NCBI RefSeq assembly: GCF_048128805.1
Contig: NC_136016.1
Location: 20,770,676-20,834,675, forward strand
DNA: 64,000 bases
Origin: Centroberyx gerrardi
Taxonomy: Eukaryota > Chordata > Actinopteri > Beryciformes > Berycidae
Direction: 5' to 3'
The position numbers and the translations under genes are program-made. Shown in pieces: positions 1 through 10,701 of this stretch. The notes beneath the pieces are model-generated. The model saw nothing but the letters and a program-made list of their open reading frames with translations, did not search any database and was not told the origin of the DNA. Numbering within the stretch: the stretch's first letter is position 1; each line of letters begins with the position of its first letter.

Positions 1-534
1 CATATGTCAATGCCCCCCCCCAAAAAAGAAGTACAACAATGAGACAAATTTCACAAGGTGTGTATTTAGGAAATGTGTTCAGCCAACTGAAAGAAAAGGA
101 GAGCAAGTGTGTGAGAAAGAAGGAGGTAATGCTGCGTTCAAGTCGTATCAGAAGAACCTGATCACATCTTGTTGCTACAACTTGAAAGTGTTCACATTTA
201 ACTCATAGGAAATTTTTATTTATGACTTTAAAATCAACCGTAAACAAACTGCAGCAGATATTGCTCCCTTTTCTGAAGTACAGCTGACTATTAGTGTGAA
301 TATAACTGATAATTGTGATTTGTATCATCTTGGATTCGCTGCCATGTTTGTTGCATGTGTTAACACACTTCCACAACTCATGACATCAACTAGAAGATAT
401 TGGAGGCCACCAAAAAATTCCCACATCCTACTTGTAATTACCAATGGGAGGCTGACGTGAACGGTTATTCCCAGTAGGAAGTTCATATTAACTTATGGTA
501 AATAGGACGTGAACGCAGCATTAGATGGTGGGAG

Positions 535-570
<36 letters not shown>

Positions 571-653
571 ATGTTTAAACTCTACTGCGCAGGGAATCGT
601 ACGTCAATGTAATATCCTGACAGGTACAGTAGTACCACTGTGTGTCTTCTCAC
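1..653. other. pdap1 last intron or flank, non-coding
   Basis: No coding exon was found here. The stretch should be the intron before the terminal pdap1 exon on the minus strand, because the exon ending at 654 carries a good donor and the family's last residues (GKRMQSL-type tail) are not encoded anywhere in 1-653. A (GT)n microsatellite occupies about 537-568. The rest is AT-rich unique-looking DNA. Confidence 0.5.
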
Positions 654-2263
654 CTTTCCTGAGCTCGTCTCTCTTCTTGGCGGCATCCTCCCTCTGTTTC
701 TTGATGATGGCCAGTCTGGCGAGGTCGGCCCTGGCCTGCTCCGTCTTCCCCTCCAGATGGAGCTTCATGTAGCGCTCCTTCGCTTTCTGCTTCTCTATCT
801 CCTCTCTGACAGGGACAGGAGGGGGGTCAGATAATAAGATCGAGAGTTCCCGTACATCGTGTGTAAGACATAGCCACCATAGCACTGAAGGTTGAAGACA
901 CCCACCTCTCCCTGCGCGACAGCTCTCGCGGCGCGCTGACGTCGATTTCGGCCACCTTCTTGCTCTTCTGAGACACACGGTTGGGATTCTCAATCTCTAT
1001 TAGTCCCTCCACCCCACTCTTCTTCTTGGACTGCAAAAAAAATAAAGCATCATTAGCATGTGAAATACAACGCTCTTTTTGACTGCGTTTTTGTCATTTG
1101 AATAACTGGGCATGGCATTGTTCTCTCCACTTTTTCTCACTCTCTTCATTTAAACAGAGAACCCCCTTCTCTGGGGGTTGTTGAAAGGCATTCTGGGAAA
1201 TGTAGGAAATCACTGACCGAAGTAGAAGTAGGCAGGTTGAGGGAAAGTGGGTACATCAAAATTAACTCCAGGAATTCATTGAACATCACTGATGATATGA
1301 GATTGATGATATATAACAGTGTGAGAGTACTCAAGGGTGGATTTTTATTTATAAAGTCCTGTTACATCTGCATCATCAACATACACCTTCCACCTCACTC
1401 ACCTCATAGTCTTCGTCGCTGCTGCTCTCGTCTTCAGACCCTGATGAGGTCTCTTTCTCTGCACCGCCATTCGCCTCCTGTTAAACACACACAATTAATC
1501 ACACCAGACTTGGTTTGAAAATTGCCTTGTGTCCGCCAGTAAAGTCTCTTTACTCACCATCTCCCTCTGCACTCTCATCTGTCGGTCGATCTCTTCAGGG
1601 TTGCTGAACTGCTTTCCTCGGCCCTTGTGGCCCTTTTTCCCTGAAATACAGTGAGAGAGAGAAAGAGAGAGAGAGAGATAGGAGATGAGTCACACATGAC
1701 GTTCACTGCGGTACAGCTCCCTTCACCGGCATCTGTCAGGACTGCCCGTGTATGGACATGTCGGCAGAAACAGAAAGCCAGAAGAGACGTAGCAAGTGAT
1801 TAACGTTACGTTTAGCAAGTCAACTACTGGAACCGTTTCTAGAGACAGCAACATGCCACATCTGGCAATATGTTCATGAGATTAATGATAAAGTGAGACG
1901 ATGCCGGTCTGCCGTGCACATGGTGCTGCTGGCTAGAGCTACACGGCCAGCTATCTACGCATTTTGACAATTTTAACTGTTAACACAACCAGAAAACTGG
2001 CGTGTTGACGTTGAGCTAACAACTCATCACTATCTGTCAAATTTCCTGGCCGTTCACAACCGCAAATACAGTGACATTTTACTCGCCGGTTAGCATGCTA
2101 ACCGCTAGTAGCTTCACAGCAAAGCAAGTGAGAGTTCACGGGGGATTGATACTACTTTGGCTAACAATTAGCTAGCTAACGTTAGCTTGCTAAAAAAAAA
2201 TTAGCAAGTTAACGTTAGTTTTTAACAAAGCTATCGGGGGAGATACTTACCGCCTCGGGGCAT
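654..2263 (-). CDS. pdap1: PDGFA-associated protein 1 (28 kDa heat- and acid-stable phosphoprotein), 3' partial
   Basis: Small, charged, casein-kinase-2-type phosphoprotein of the PP28 family, reported as a PDGF-A-binding protein and RNA-associated stress factor. Exons, 5' to 3' on the minus strand: 2263-2251 (MPRG start), 1640-1558, 1477-1403, 1030-906, 805-654. All are bounded by AG/GT and join in phase, giving 149 codons. Recognisable blocks are [10 protein letters not shown] followed by NPEEID near the N-terminus, an acidic Ser/Glu/Asp segment ending DEDYE (about residues 43-54), [14 protein letters not shown], and the conserved block [19 protein letters not shown] followed by [10 protein letters not shown]. 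The start is the ATG at 2263-2261, since its four codons match the family N-terminus. The chain stops at a donor after an LRKG-type segment; the last short exon (SLSLNK-type end) must lie left of base 1. Human PDAP1 is 181 residues, so roughly 20-30 are missing. Which of the teleost duplicates this is cannot be decided. Confidence 0.93.
1160..1345 (-). repeat. Dispersed repeat family R2, copy 1
   Basis: A block with GGCATTCTGGGAAATGTAGG followed by AAATCACTGA and an AGTAGAAGTAGGCAGGTTGA core. It recurs near 18290-18478 in the same orientation and near 21180-21375 and 41452-41560 inverted. Here it lies in the pdap1 intron between the exons at 1030 and 1403. No coding capacity. Probably a non-autonomous transposon; terminal repeats and target duplications could not be fixed by eye. 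Confidence 0.6.
2176..2218. repeat. Short perfect-like hairpin in pdap1 intron 1
   Basis: Two 18-base arms, 2176-2193 and 2201-2218, are reverse complements at 17 of 18 positions around a short A-rich loop. Each contains the palindrome-like AACGTTA. It sits about 35 bases inside the first intron. Confidence 0.6.
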
Positions 2264-2960
2264 TTCTAGAAGTTAAGTATATACAACTGACGTCCACACG
2301 TGTATCGATGAATAATTTAACTGTTTTACAGGTAGCTGACGGTTTATAAACGTCTTTCTGGAAGAATAGGCCTGACTCCCACCACCTTCGTCGCTCCCGC
2401 TGCTAGCACCAGGCACCAAGTCGTTCACTCGTAGCTTCCTGAACGAAGGGCGGCGCCTGCGCAGTTGGATAATATTCAACCAATCGCTGTACAGAATATT
2501 TGACTGATAGGTACACCCGCCAATTAGCTGAGGACAGTACAAATTAATCAATAAGGCGGTACTTTTCAGTGACAGGCGCAGGCAGGTAGGCCTGATTGAT
2601 TTTCTAAGAGACAACAATATGCACAATACACAATATGCTCTACTCTGGGAAAATCAACTTTAATTTGAGTTCACCCTCACAGAAAAGAATTAAAGTTCTT
2701 TATTTAGTCCCATAGCAATTTTTACAAGAATACTATGGGAATATTACAGGGATATGACAGAAGATAAATATACAGATAAAGACAAAACGTCTTCTATAAA
2801 CTCACTACTGAGTACCACAGACATACTATATGAACCCATAAGAATGTTATATGAACATTATCATTAGGACAGACCCAAACTGCACTGTTAAGTTCACATC
2901 TGAACAAGAAAAAGCATTATAACAGTAAAAACACCATGTGATGAAGTCCTCTGTGAAGAT
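2264..2960. other. pdap1 5' flank and spacer
   Basis: Contains the pdap1 promoter and 5' UTR side (2264 to roughly 2480), moderately GC-rich near 2380-2460, then AT-rich spacer. No TATA box or other strong motif was recognised. No gene seen in 2480-2960. Confidence 0.35.
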
Positions 2961-4885
2961 AGTAAGTAAGTAAGTAAGTAAAGTTTATTTATATAGCACC
3001 TTTCACAGAGCAAAGTCACAAAGTGCTTCACAGGAGTAAAATAGTTAAAATAAGACCATCAAATAGTAAGAAACAATAAAACATTAAAACAAAGGACATA
3101 AAAACACACAGAAATACAGACACAAGAGGCTAGACAAAGGCCAGTCTGAACAGATGAGTCTTCAGCTGCTTTTTAAAAGTGTCAACAGAGACCGCAGATC
3201 TTAAGTCCAGTGGAAGAGCGTTCCATAGTTTAGGTGCCACAATTTCAAAGGCTCGATCACCTTTTGTTTTGAGCCTAGAGCGAGGGACAACCAGTAAGCC
3301 CTGGTCAGAAGACCTAAGTGACCTGCTGGTAATGTAGGGATGGAGTAGGTCGCAGATGTACACAGGTGCCTGACCATGCAGGGTTCTATATGTGATTACA
3401 AGAACCTTAAATTGAATCCTAAACTTGATGGGAAGCCAATGTAAGGAAGCTAAGATGGGTGTGATGTGAGACGTCCTGCTGGACCTGGTCAACAGCCTCG
3501 CAGCAGCGTTCTGGACCATTTGTAGACGGTCCAGGGATGAATTGCTGAGGCAAGTGAAAAGGGAATTACAGTAGTCCAGGCGGGATGATATAAAGGCATG
3601 AATAATCATCTCCAACTCAGCTTGTGACACAACAGACTTGAGTTTGGCAATGTTTCTAAGATGGAAAAAACATGTACGGAACAATGACTTAATATGTTGA
3701 TCAAAGTACATAGCCTGACCAAAAATAACACCAAGATTTCTAAGGTTAGACCGTACAGTTGAGGAAAGGGACCCAATACACTGAGTAACCTTGGAAACAA
3801 TACTGTCTGAAGCAATAATAAGAACCTCAGTCTTGTCTGCATTAAGCTGTAGAAAGTTGTTGGCCATCCAGTCCTTAATGGCAATCAGACAATCAAATGC
3901 AAAAATGCAAAACAGACAGTTTGTCAGTCTTATCTAGCTTAAAAGAAATGTACAGCTGAATATCATCAGCGTAGCAGTGATAAGAAACACCTTTAAATTT
4001 GCTAATAATCAGTCCTAGGGGAAGCATATATAAAGCAAATAAGATAGGACCCAAAACAGAACCCTGGGGCACACCACAGGATAGGGCAGCAGTTGCAGAC
4101 ATGTAGGGACCAACTGACACAGAAAAACTCCTATCCAAGAGATAGGAGGAGAACCAGTCCAGGGCGCTCCCAGAGACACCCACCCACTGCCTGAGCCTTT
4201 CGATCAGAATGCAGTGATCTACAGTATCGAAAGCTGCGCTAAGATCCAGCAGCACCAAAACGGAGCATTCACCCACATCAGAAGACATCATGATATCATT
4301 GGAGACTCTGAGAAGAGCTGTTTCAGTGGAACGCTTCTGACGGAAACCAGACTGGAACTTATCAAGAATGTTGTGTGCATTCAGAACAGCAGTGAGCTGT
4401 TTGGCAACAACCTTTTCTAAAATTTTTGAAATAAAAGGCAACTTGGATATAGGCCTATAGTTTTTGGGCAGGGATGGATCAAGGTTAGTTTTTTTTTAGG
4501 AGAGGCTGAACAACTGCATGTTTAAAATAAGATGGGACACAACCAGATTGCAGGGAGCTATTAATAATAGACACCAGGCACGGACCAATAGACCTAAGTA
4601 CATTTTTAAACATAGACGTTGGTAAGATATCTAAGGGGCTTGAAGAAGGCCGAGTTGGGCAGACGGAAAGGGGAGTGGAAGAGGGGATGATGCTTGCCCT
4701 AACATCTCTAACCTTATCCACAAAGAAGGAGAGTAAATTACTGCAATTCTCATTTGAAAATACAGGCACATCAGGGGGTGCAGGAGTGACAATGTTGTTG
4801 ATAGTGTCAAATAGGACTTTAGGATTTTGTTTACTGGAGGATATTAGGTTAGCAAAGTAAGAAGCCCTTGCATCCTTAATAAATC
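2961..4885 (-). mobile_element. 5'-truncated L2-type LINE, reverse transcriptase fragment
   Basis: Minus-strand reverse transcriptase ORF of a non-LTR retrotransposon (L2/CR1 group). Visible motifs are FISKILEKVV (RT start), LLDLSAAFDTVDH (motif A), GVPQGSVLGPILF (motif B), CYADDIQLY (catalytic YADD motif C) and the C-terminal LKTHLFRLAF typical of L2. The 3' end carries the GTGCTATATAAATAAA-type tail and ends in a (TTAC)n simple repeat at 2961-2980. The endonuclease domain is absent, and the frame breaks near 4440-4485 and 3890. So the copy is dead: 5'-truncated and frameshifted. Its 5' end is about 25 bases from the slc16a8 stop codon, so it sits in or forms the slc16a8 3' UTR. Confidence 0.9.
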
Positions 4886-4910
4886 CATCCTAGATAAAGT
4901 GCATTCTATT

Positions 4911-7900
4911 CTAACTGGTCTGAGTTTTCTGTGGGGTAGTTGTGTCGTCCAAGTCTCTGTCTACACCCCTGTCCTGTTCTGAAAGTTTGTCCTTGGTGTT
5001 GCAGCAGTACGACGCCAAAGCAAGGAACAGTCCTGCAGCGATAATCTCTCCCCCGGCCACAAAGAAAACCAGCTCATAGTTCTTATAAGCGTCCACTAGA
5101 CGACCTGTGAAGAACAGAGAGGTTCTGCATGAGCGTGAGATATAAGTTCAATGTTAAATCAAAATCTTTTGTTGTTCACAGGACCTGTAGAATACCCCCT
5201 AATTTATCTTAGTCCCCCATAACTAACATATCACAATCAAACTCAAATCCAATATATTTACATAGCAAATTGCATACAACAATGCAAGCTAAAGTGCTTT
5301 ACAAACATGGTTAAAAACAGTTCAGGGCCATCATGAAAAAGAAAGACAATAACCAACATCATAAATGGACACAAGAACAGGAGAAGTAATGTTTAAAAAG
5401 TGTAAAAAGTAAAATATATATATATACACTACCAGTCAAAAGTTTGGACACACCACATTTTTCTTATTAGACATTTTCATTTTAGAATAATAGTAAGGAC
5501 ATCAAAACTATGAAATAACACAAATGGAATTGTGCAGTGACCAAAAAAGTGTTAAACAAATCAAAACTATCTTATATTTTAGATTCTTTAAAGTAGCCGC
5601 CCTTTGCCTTGATGGAAAGGCAAAGGCTTTGGAAAGAAATTCATACATAGGATCAACTTCACTATCTATATTCATCTAAGAAACTAATTTCAAGCATTTA
5701 AGCAGAAGCCTTTAGATCAGAATGGCTTTAAGAAAATGAAAAACATAGTACATTCAATCAGGTGGGTCCAAACTTTTGACTGGTAGTGTATATTTGGCTA
5801 AAAAACAAACCAAAAGTGTGTCTAGTGTCTCCTGACGTCACTTCACCTCTCACCTGCAGACGGGGGTCCGATGAGCACTGCTACAGCCTCTATCAGCAGC
5901 ACCAGACCCAGAGCGCTGGAGAAACCATCAGTGCCTACGATTCCCATCAGCACCTCAAACTGCAGGGCCCCCACCATCCCGTAGGACAGGCCGAAGAACA
6001 TGCAGAAGGTGACCAGACCTCGGTAGTCTTTGCTCTGTGCGGAGCAGACGTCCGTTAGGCCGTTGAAGATCAGAGCCAGGCTGAAAAGGTATGCAGTTTT
6101 GGGCCTGATCCACTTCAGTCCGGCCACAACTCCGCAGGTTGGCCGGGAAAAGATGTCAACGAAGCCGATGATGGAGAGCAGGAAGGCGGCCTCGCGGTCC
6201 GGCACCCCCTGGTCCTTGGCAAAGTTCACCAAGAGGATGGTGGGCACGAACAGGCCGAGCACAACGATGAACTTAGCGATGATGTAGATCAGCAGCCCTT
6301 TGTTGCAGAGGACGCTGAAGTCCAGAAGTTTCTTTCTCTGATGTTTCTGAGGCATCTTCTCCGCTCCGTCCTTCTCCTGCTCTGACTTTGTTGCCTGTGA
6401 TGGCAGCATCTCTTTCAGCTCCTGCATGTTTGTATCTCCCATCTCCTCGTCCTTCCTCCTCCTCCTCCTCCTCCTCCTCCTCCTCCTCACCTCCTCCAGC
6501 GGTCTCATGATGGCCCCGCAGGTGCAGCAGTTGAGCAGCAGCCCCCCCATGACCAGGAAGCCCCCCCTCCAGCCGAAGCAGTCCAGCAGCAGCTGACCTA
6601 AAGGCGACAGGATGGAGAGGAACACGGGACTCCCGGCGGCGGCCAGGCCGTTGGCCAGCGGGCGGCGCCTGTCAAAGTAGCTTCCCAGCATGATGAGGGA
6701 GGGCTGGAAGTTCAGAGCCAGGCCCAGACCTGGAAACAAAGGGTGAAATTACAGTATATGACATATGTTTTTTAACACTGTGAGATCTCTGTTGGCTGCC
6801 GTCTCAGTGACATGACAAGAAAGGCTGAATGCTTTTCCTACCAAGATGGCCGTGTGGTGATGTAGGCTAACAGAATACGATGAATTGAGTTTTGGATGCG
6901 GGTCATACAGTTCTATAGTTAAGTATAATGAGTGGGATACATTGACTTACCTGTAACAACACCAGCAGTGAGGTAAAGTTGGATGATATCGGTGGTAAAA
7001 GATGCTCCGACCATCCCTGCTGAGGCCAGCAGTCCCCCAACCAGCATCACTGGCCGGCAGCCGAACCTGTTCACCATGATGCTCGCTACAGGACCTGGAG
7101 AGAGAGGAGAGACAGAGCAGAGACCAACAGAAGAACTAAATTAACACTGATGAATTACAAACTTCCACATTGTGCATAAGAATCACCAACTATGGTGGCC
7201 TGGACGTGTAAAGCATAACCACATTTCACAAATTTACCAATCAGAAAACAGATTGGCAATTCACTACACAAACTGAACAAACAACTAATTTAACTTAATG
7301 CTCATGTTAACACACTCTAATACTAACATGCTAATGCTAATACTTGCTTTGTCAGACATGCATTAGCACTAGCATGTTAGTGTCATCATGTTAGTATTAG
7401 CATGTTAGCATTACCATTAAGATCATTCAGTATTTATTTAGTGAAATGTTAATTTGTCTTACATGTGTGTTGTGATTTGCTTTTTTGAATGCTCATTTGT
7501 TTCACAAGATGTTAATGTGTTTGTTCATTTGTTTTCTATTTTGTAAATTGATAAATAATTTGATTTGTGAAATGTTTTTTATGTGTTAATTTGTTCTGTG
7601 AAATGTTAACCTTTTTTTTGTGTTCATTTGTTTTGTCAAAAGTGGTGATTTTTTTGTGATTTGATTTTTGTTTGTTTCACAAGATGTTAATGTGTTTTCT
7701 GATTTGTTAATTTCTTGTTAACATCTTCCCGTCCCTCTGCTGCTGTCTCACCTGAGCCGTACAGCATGGCCAGCATGATGGAGGAGATCCACGCCGTGTC
7801 GCTGTAGCCGACCTCAAAGTCCCTCATCAGCTCTTTGAAGTAAACACTGATGGCCTTGGGGAAAGCGTAGGAGAAGCCCGAGATGACGAAACAGCTGAGC

Positions 7901-7959
7901 AGGACCATCCAGCCCCAGCCGCCGTCAGGAGGCCGAACCCCCGTCCTGCTGCCTCCCAT
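4911..7959 (-). CDS. slc16a8: Monocarboxylate transporter, MCT3 type
   Basis: Proton-coupled lactate/pyruvate carrier of the major facilitator superfamily, 12 membrane segments. MCT3 works with basigin in the basolateral membrane of the retinal pigment epithelium. Exons on the minus strand: 7959-7752, 7094-6951, 6729-5854, 5104-4911; all in phase, 473 codons. Seen: PDGGWGW (the MCT TM1 signature), [39 protein letters not shown] (TM5 signature), GFVDIFSRP with the Asp/Arg pair expected in TM8, [12 protein letters not shown] and [23 protein letters not shown] and [11 protein letters not shown] match MCT3 better than MCT4 (SLC16A3). The central TM6-TM7 loop holds about a dozen consecutive Arg encoded by a (CCT)n run near 6457-6488, then an acidic stretch. 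The start is the ATG at 7959-7957; a CTCCAG acceptor about 20 bases upstream suggests a further 5' UTR exon. Human SLC16A8 is 504 residues. SLC16A3 is the alternative assignment. Confidence 0.88.
5427..5788. mobile_element. Tc1/mariner-type MITE in the last slc16a8 intron
   Basis: A 362-base foldback element flanked by TA on both sides (5425-5426 and 5789-5790). The ends are CACTACCAGTC...AAAGTTTGGAC and its reverse complement, a widespread fish Tc1 terminal repeat. The left arm keeps the long subterminal sequence to about 5620. The middle and all transposase are deleted, and the right arm keeps only the terminal 30 or so bases. Non-autonomous. Confidence 0.85.
7310..7700. repeat. Degenerate GTTAGCAT / TGTTAATTTGT repeats
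   Basis: In slc16a8 intron 1 the words GCATGTTAG/CTAACATGC recur at about 7310-7430, then ATGTTAATGTG...TTTGTTTT units recur irregularly to about 7700. The copies are diverged and AT-rich. No protein coding. Confidence 0.45.
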
Positions 7960-10701
7960 GGAGACTCACACTGGGTGCTGCCTGGAGGAACCACAGTCAG
8001 TCAAATCACACTGATAGATCATGCAAAAAGGTTTCACTTTGGAATATGTTGATGCAGAGGCTGGGAGAATTTAGACTACCAATCTGGAGGGAATTTCAGC
8101 TAAATTTACATGCTCACACTTTGTTTGCAAGCTTACTGAGATAAGATGAAACTTTATTGGGGAAATTTAGTCGTTGCAGCAGCAAAAGTAATAGGATTCA
8201 GCAAGGAAAAGGACTATAGAAGCACACAAATAGAATATAAAAAAAAGCAATAAAACAGCATGCAAAAAAGTAGAAATATTAAAACAATAAAAGCTAAGCA
8301 AAAAAGTTCAACAGAGTGGGAAGCATGGGAAACAGTATGGATTACTAACATTTATAGATTAACTTACAGTTTTTACTTACAGATGTTACTAACAGTATTG
8401 ATTGCTTACTTAAATATGGATTGTTTAATATGAAGTATGTGCAGTATAAATAAGTAAAAGTAAACATATTTGTATATAGGAATATAAGCATGTATAAGCA
8501 TATATGTATTAATATGTGTGTATAAACAGCATATAAAATGTAAAAATATCAATATGCACACAGTATGAAATAGTGGAATCATTCTGAAAATATCATTGTT
8601 ATATGCAGAATATAAATATAACAATGTGTGAAAATTGAACAAGCCAAATACATGATGTGCAAAGCCGTACCTCTTTACACAACACAAACTATGAGCAGAG
8701 TTAAAAACCTGTTACACAAGCAGACTTTCATTTGGATTCTGTTCAGCTGTACTTGTTTCCTCTGACTTGGCAGACTTTAATCAGACTGAATTTGTCTCAG
8801 ACTCCGGCTAATCTCAGTCTGGAAAACAGCTACTACACAAATCTTTCAACAGATCGGACTGGTATGCTTAATTTTTTTATTTTTTTTTATTTTTTCTTCC
8901 ACAGTGACTGACCCCTTTCCCCATAATCTGTTCATGTTCCTTTATCAGCAAGGATTACTGTTGATTTCAGTGCTGTAGTGCAATAAGAACATGCAACCTG
9001 GGACATGTATGTATATTATGTGTAATGCATATACATAGCACATTTGCAGTGAAGGTTTGATCAAGCTCATTGAATTTGTGAAATCTCTGGAATCTTAACA
9101 AATCAATACATATATATTTCACAGATGGCTTTTTATCACAGAAACATAACAGATACCATCCACTTAACCTTTTTAAGGACATTTTTTGCAGTTTAAGGTA
9201 ATCAAAGTGTAACTGTAACTTAAGATCTTTGTTCAGAAATAATATCTACCACTTAAAAATTTGCATCTGCTGCCAATGCCATAGAAACTTGTTAATAAAA
9301 CATAGTATGGAATATTTCATTATCTCTAAATGTAAAACCTTCACTTAATGTTCAAAAGAGTGATTTTATAGAGGGTGTAATCGTCTGTATTTTTGAAAAT
9401 ATGGAGCAATGAACAGGTGACATTTCTACAAGAATGAAACATTTAATTTGTATTATATTCCCACCTTTGATCCAATATGGCCGACGTTACAGCCAACACT
9501 ACCAGTCTGCAGTGTTTCAGAGCTGAAGGAAATCCTGTGAGAACCTCAAGCCTCTGAAACCAGCTCCATGTCTGCTCAGTAAACCTGTTTCTACCATCCA
9601 GTCCAGTGTGTTTTCAATCAAGATATCATTATTTCAGATTTTCTGGAACATACAGCCGGGCTCAAAAGTCCTCTTCATCTCTTTTCTGCCACTCTCTCAG
9701 ATTCATAAGTAGTTTTCCATTTTAAAGGGAAACCTTTGTTGGCCTGCCCTCTGCTCCTACGTTCAATTAATCTCAATTATGGTAACTGTGATTTTATGCC
9801 AGAAAGCTGATCCAAAACAAGAACATTGTGCTAAAATAACACAATAATCTGCCTTAATACTTATTTCCCCACTTTTCTGAAAAACCCTGAACTCTGGTTG
9901 CAGCACTGAATTGGGAAATTAAGACTTTTGGGGAACTTAACTGTACTATCTACTGTGTTGAACAGGGAAAATACAGCTAATAGGATCATTTACACTGCTA
10001 AACATTATAATAACAAAGTCTGAGTATGGTGGATTATCATATTACATAATGACGAGTGTATATGTCTCATTACATGTAAAAACATGAATAAATCTGTACT
10101 TCTTTAAATACATATAGCATCCTTTTCTTAAATACCCGTCTCTAACAGCCAATAAGAAAACCTCATTGATTATAGGCAAGTAATATGATTTTCCGCTTCC
10201 ACAAAAATTAATAACCCAATAAGTTTCAGCGATATTCTAAAAATGGTGAATGAGTTACATACACAAGAAAAACAGCTGCTTCCTTGAGATGGATTTAACG
10301 TTTAATTAAAGTAGAAAATAAATACAAAACGATCTTGAAATGTAATTGTCTGTTTAAAGTTGCCATACAGAAGTAAAAGGCGTAGAAAATGAATCACTCA
10401 TTGAACAAACCGTCACTGTATGTACAGTTATTTCAGATATGTGGAGATATAATTTAACAGTACATAGAAAACTAGTCCCTCAATCTGATTCAGCTCTACT
10501 CTCCTTTTTCAATGTAATTCTACTCACAACCAACCACATCTATGAGAAAATACAAGTTCTTCGTCTTAACTCTTTGTACTTATGAACAACAAAGGTAAAA
10601 CTCGTCTCGGATCAACATTCACACTCTTAATTATTCGTGAATGCATAAAAGACAGATGCCATATAGAGAACTTTTCCGATGTAGAGCTGCTATCAGATCT
10701 G
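7960..10701. other. Intergenic spacer between slc16a8 and cby1
   Basis: No gene was recognised. The left end holds slc16a8 5' UTR and promoter sequence. 8140-8330 looks like a LINE 3' end in minus orientation (AACTTTATTGGGGAAATT core, then A-rich). 8340-8640 is very AT-rich. The right end is the cby1 3' UTR; a minus-strand ATTAAA hexamer at 10306-10301 is a possible cby1 polyadenylation signal. Confidence 0.4.

Noticed and set aside
3130-4441. Host gene encoding a reverse transcriptase-like protein
   Set aside because: Frameshifts, L2-specific motifs and a retroposon 3' tail show a dead LINE copy.
4911-7959. Assignment as slc16a3 (MCT4)
   Set aside because: Segments in TM7-8 and the C-terminal [11 protein letters not shown] region follow MCT3 more closely. 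A phylogenetic tree would be decisive.
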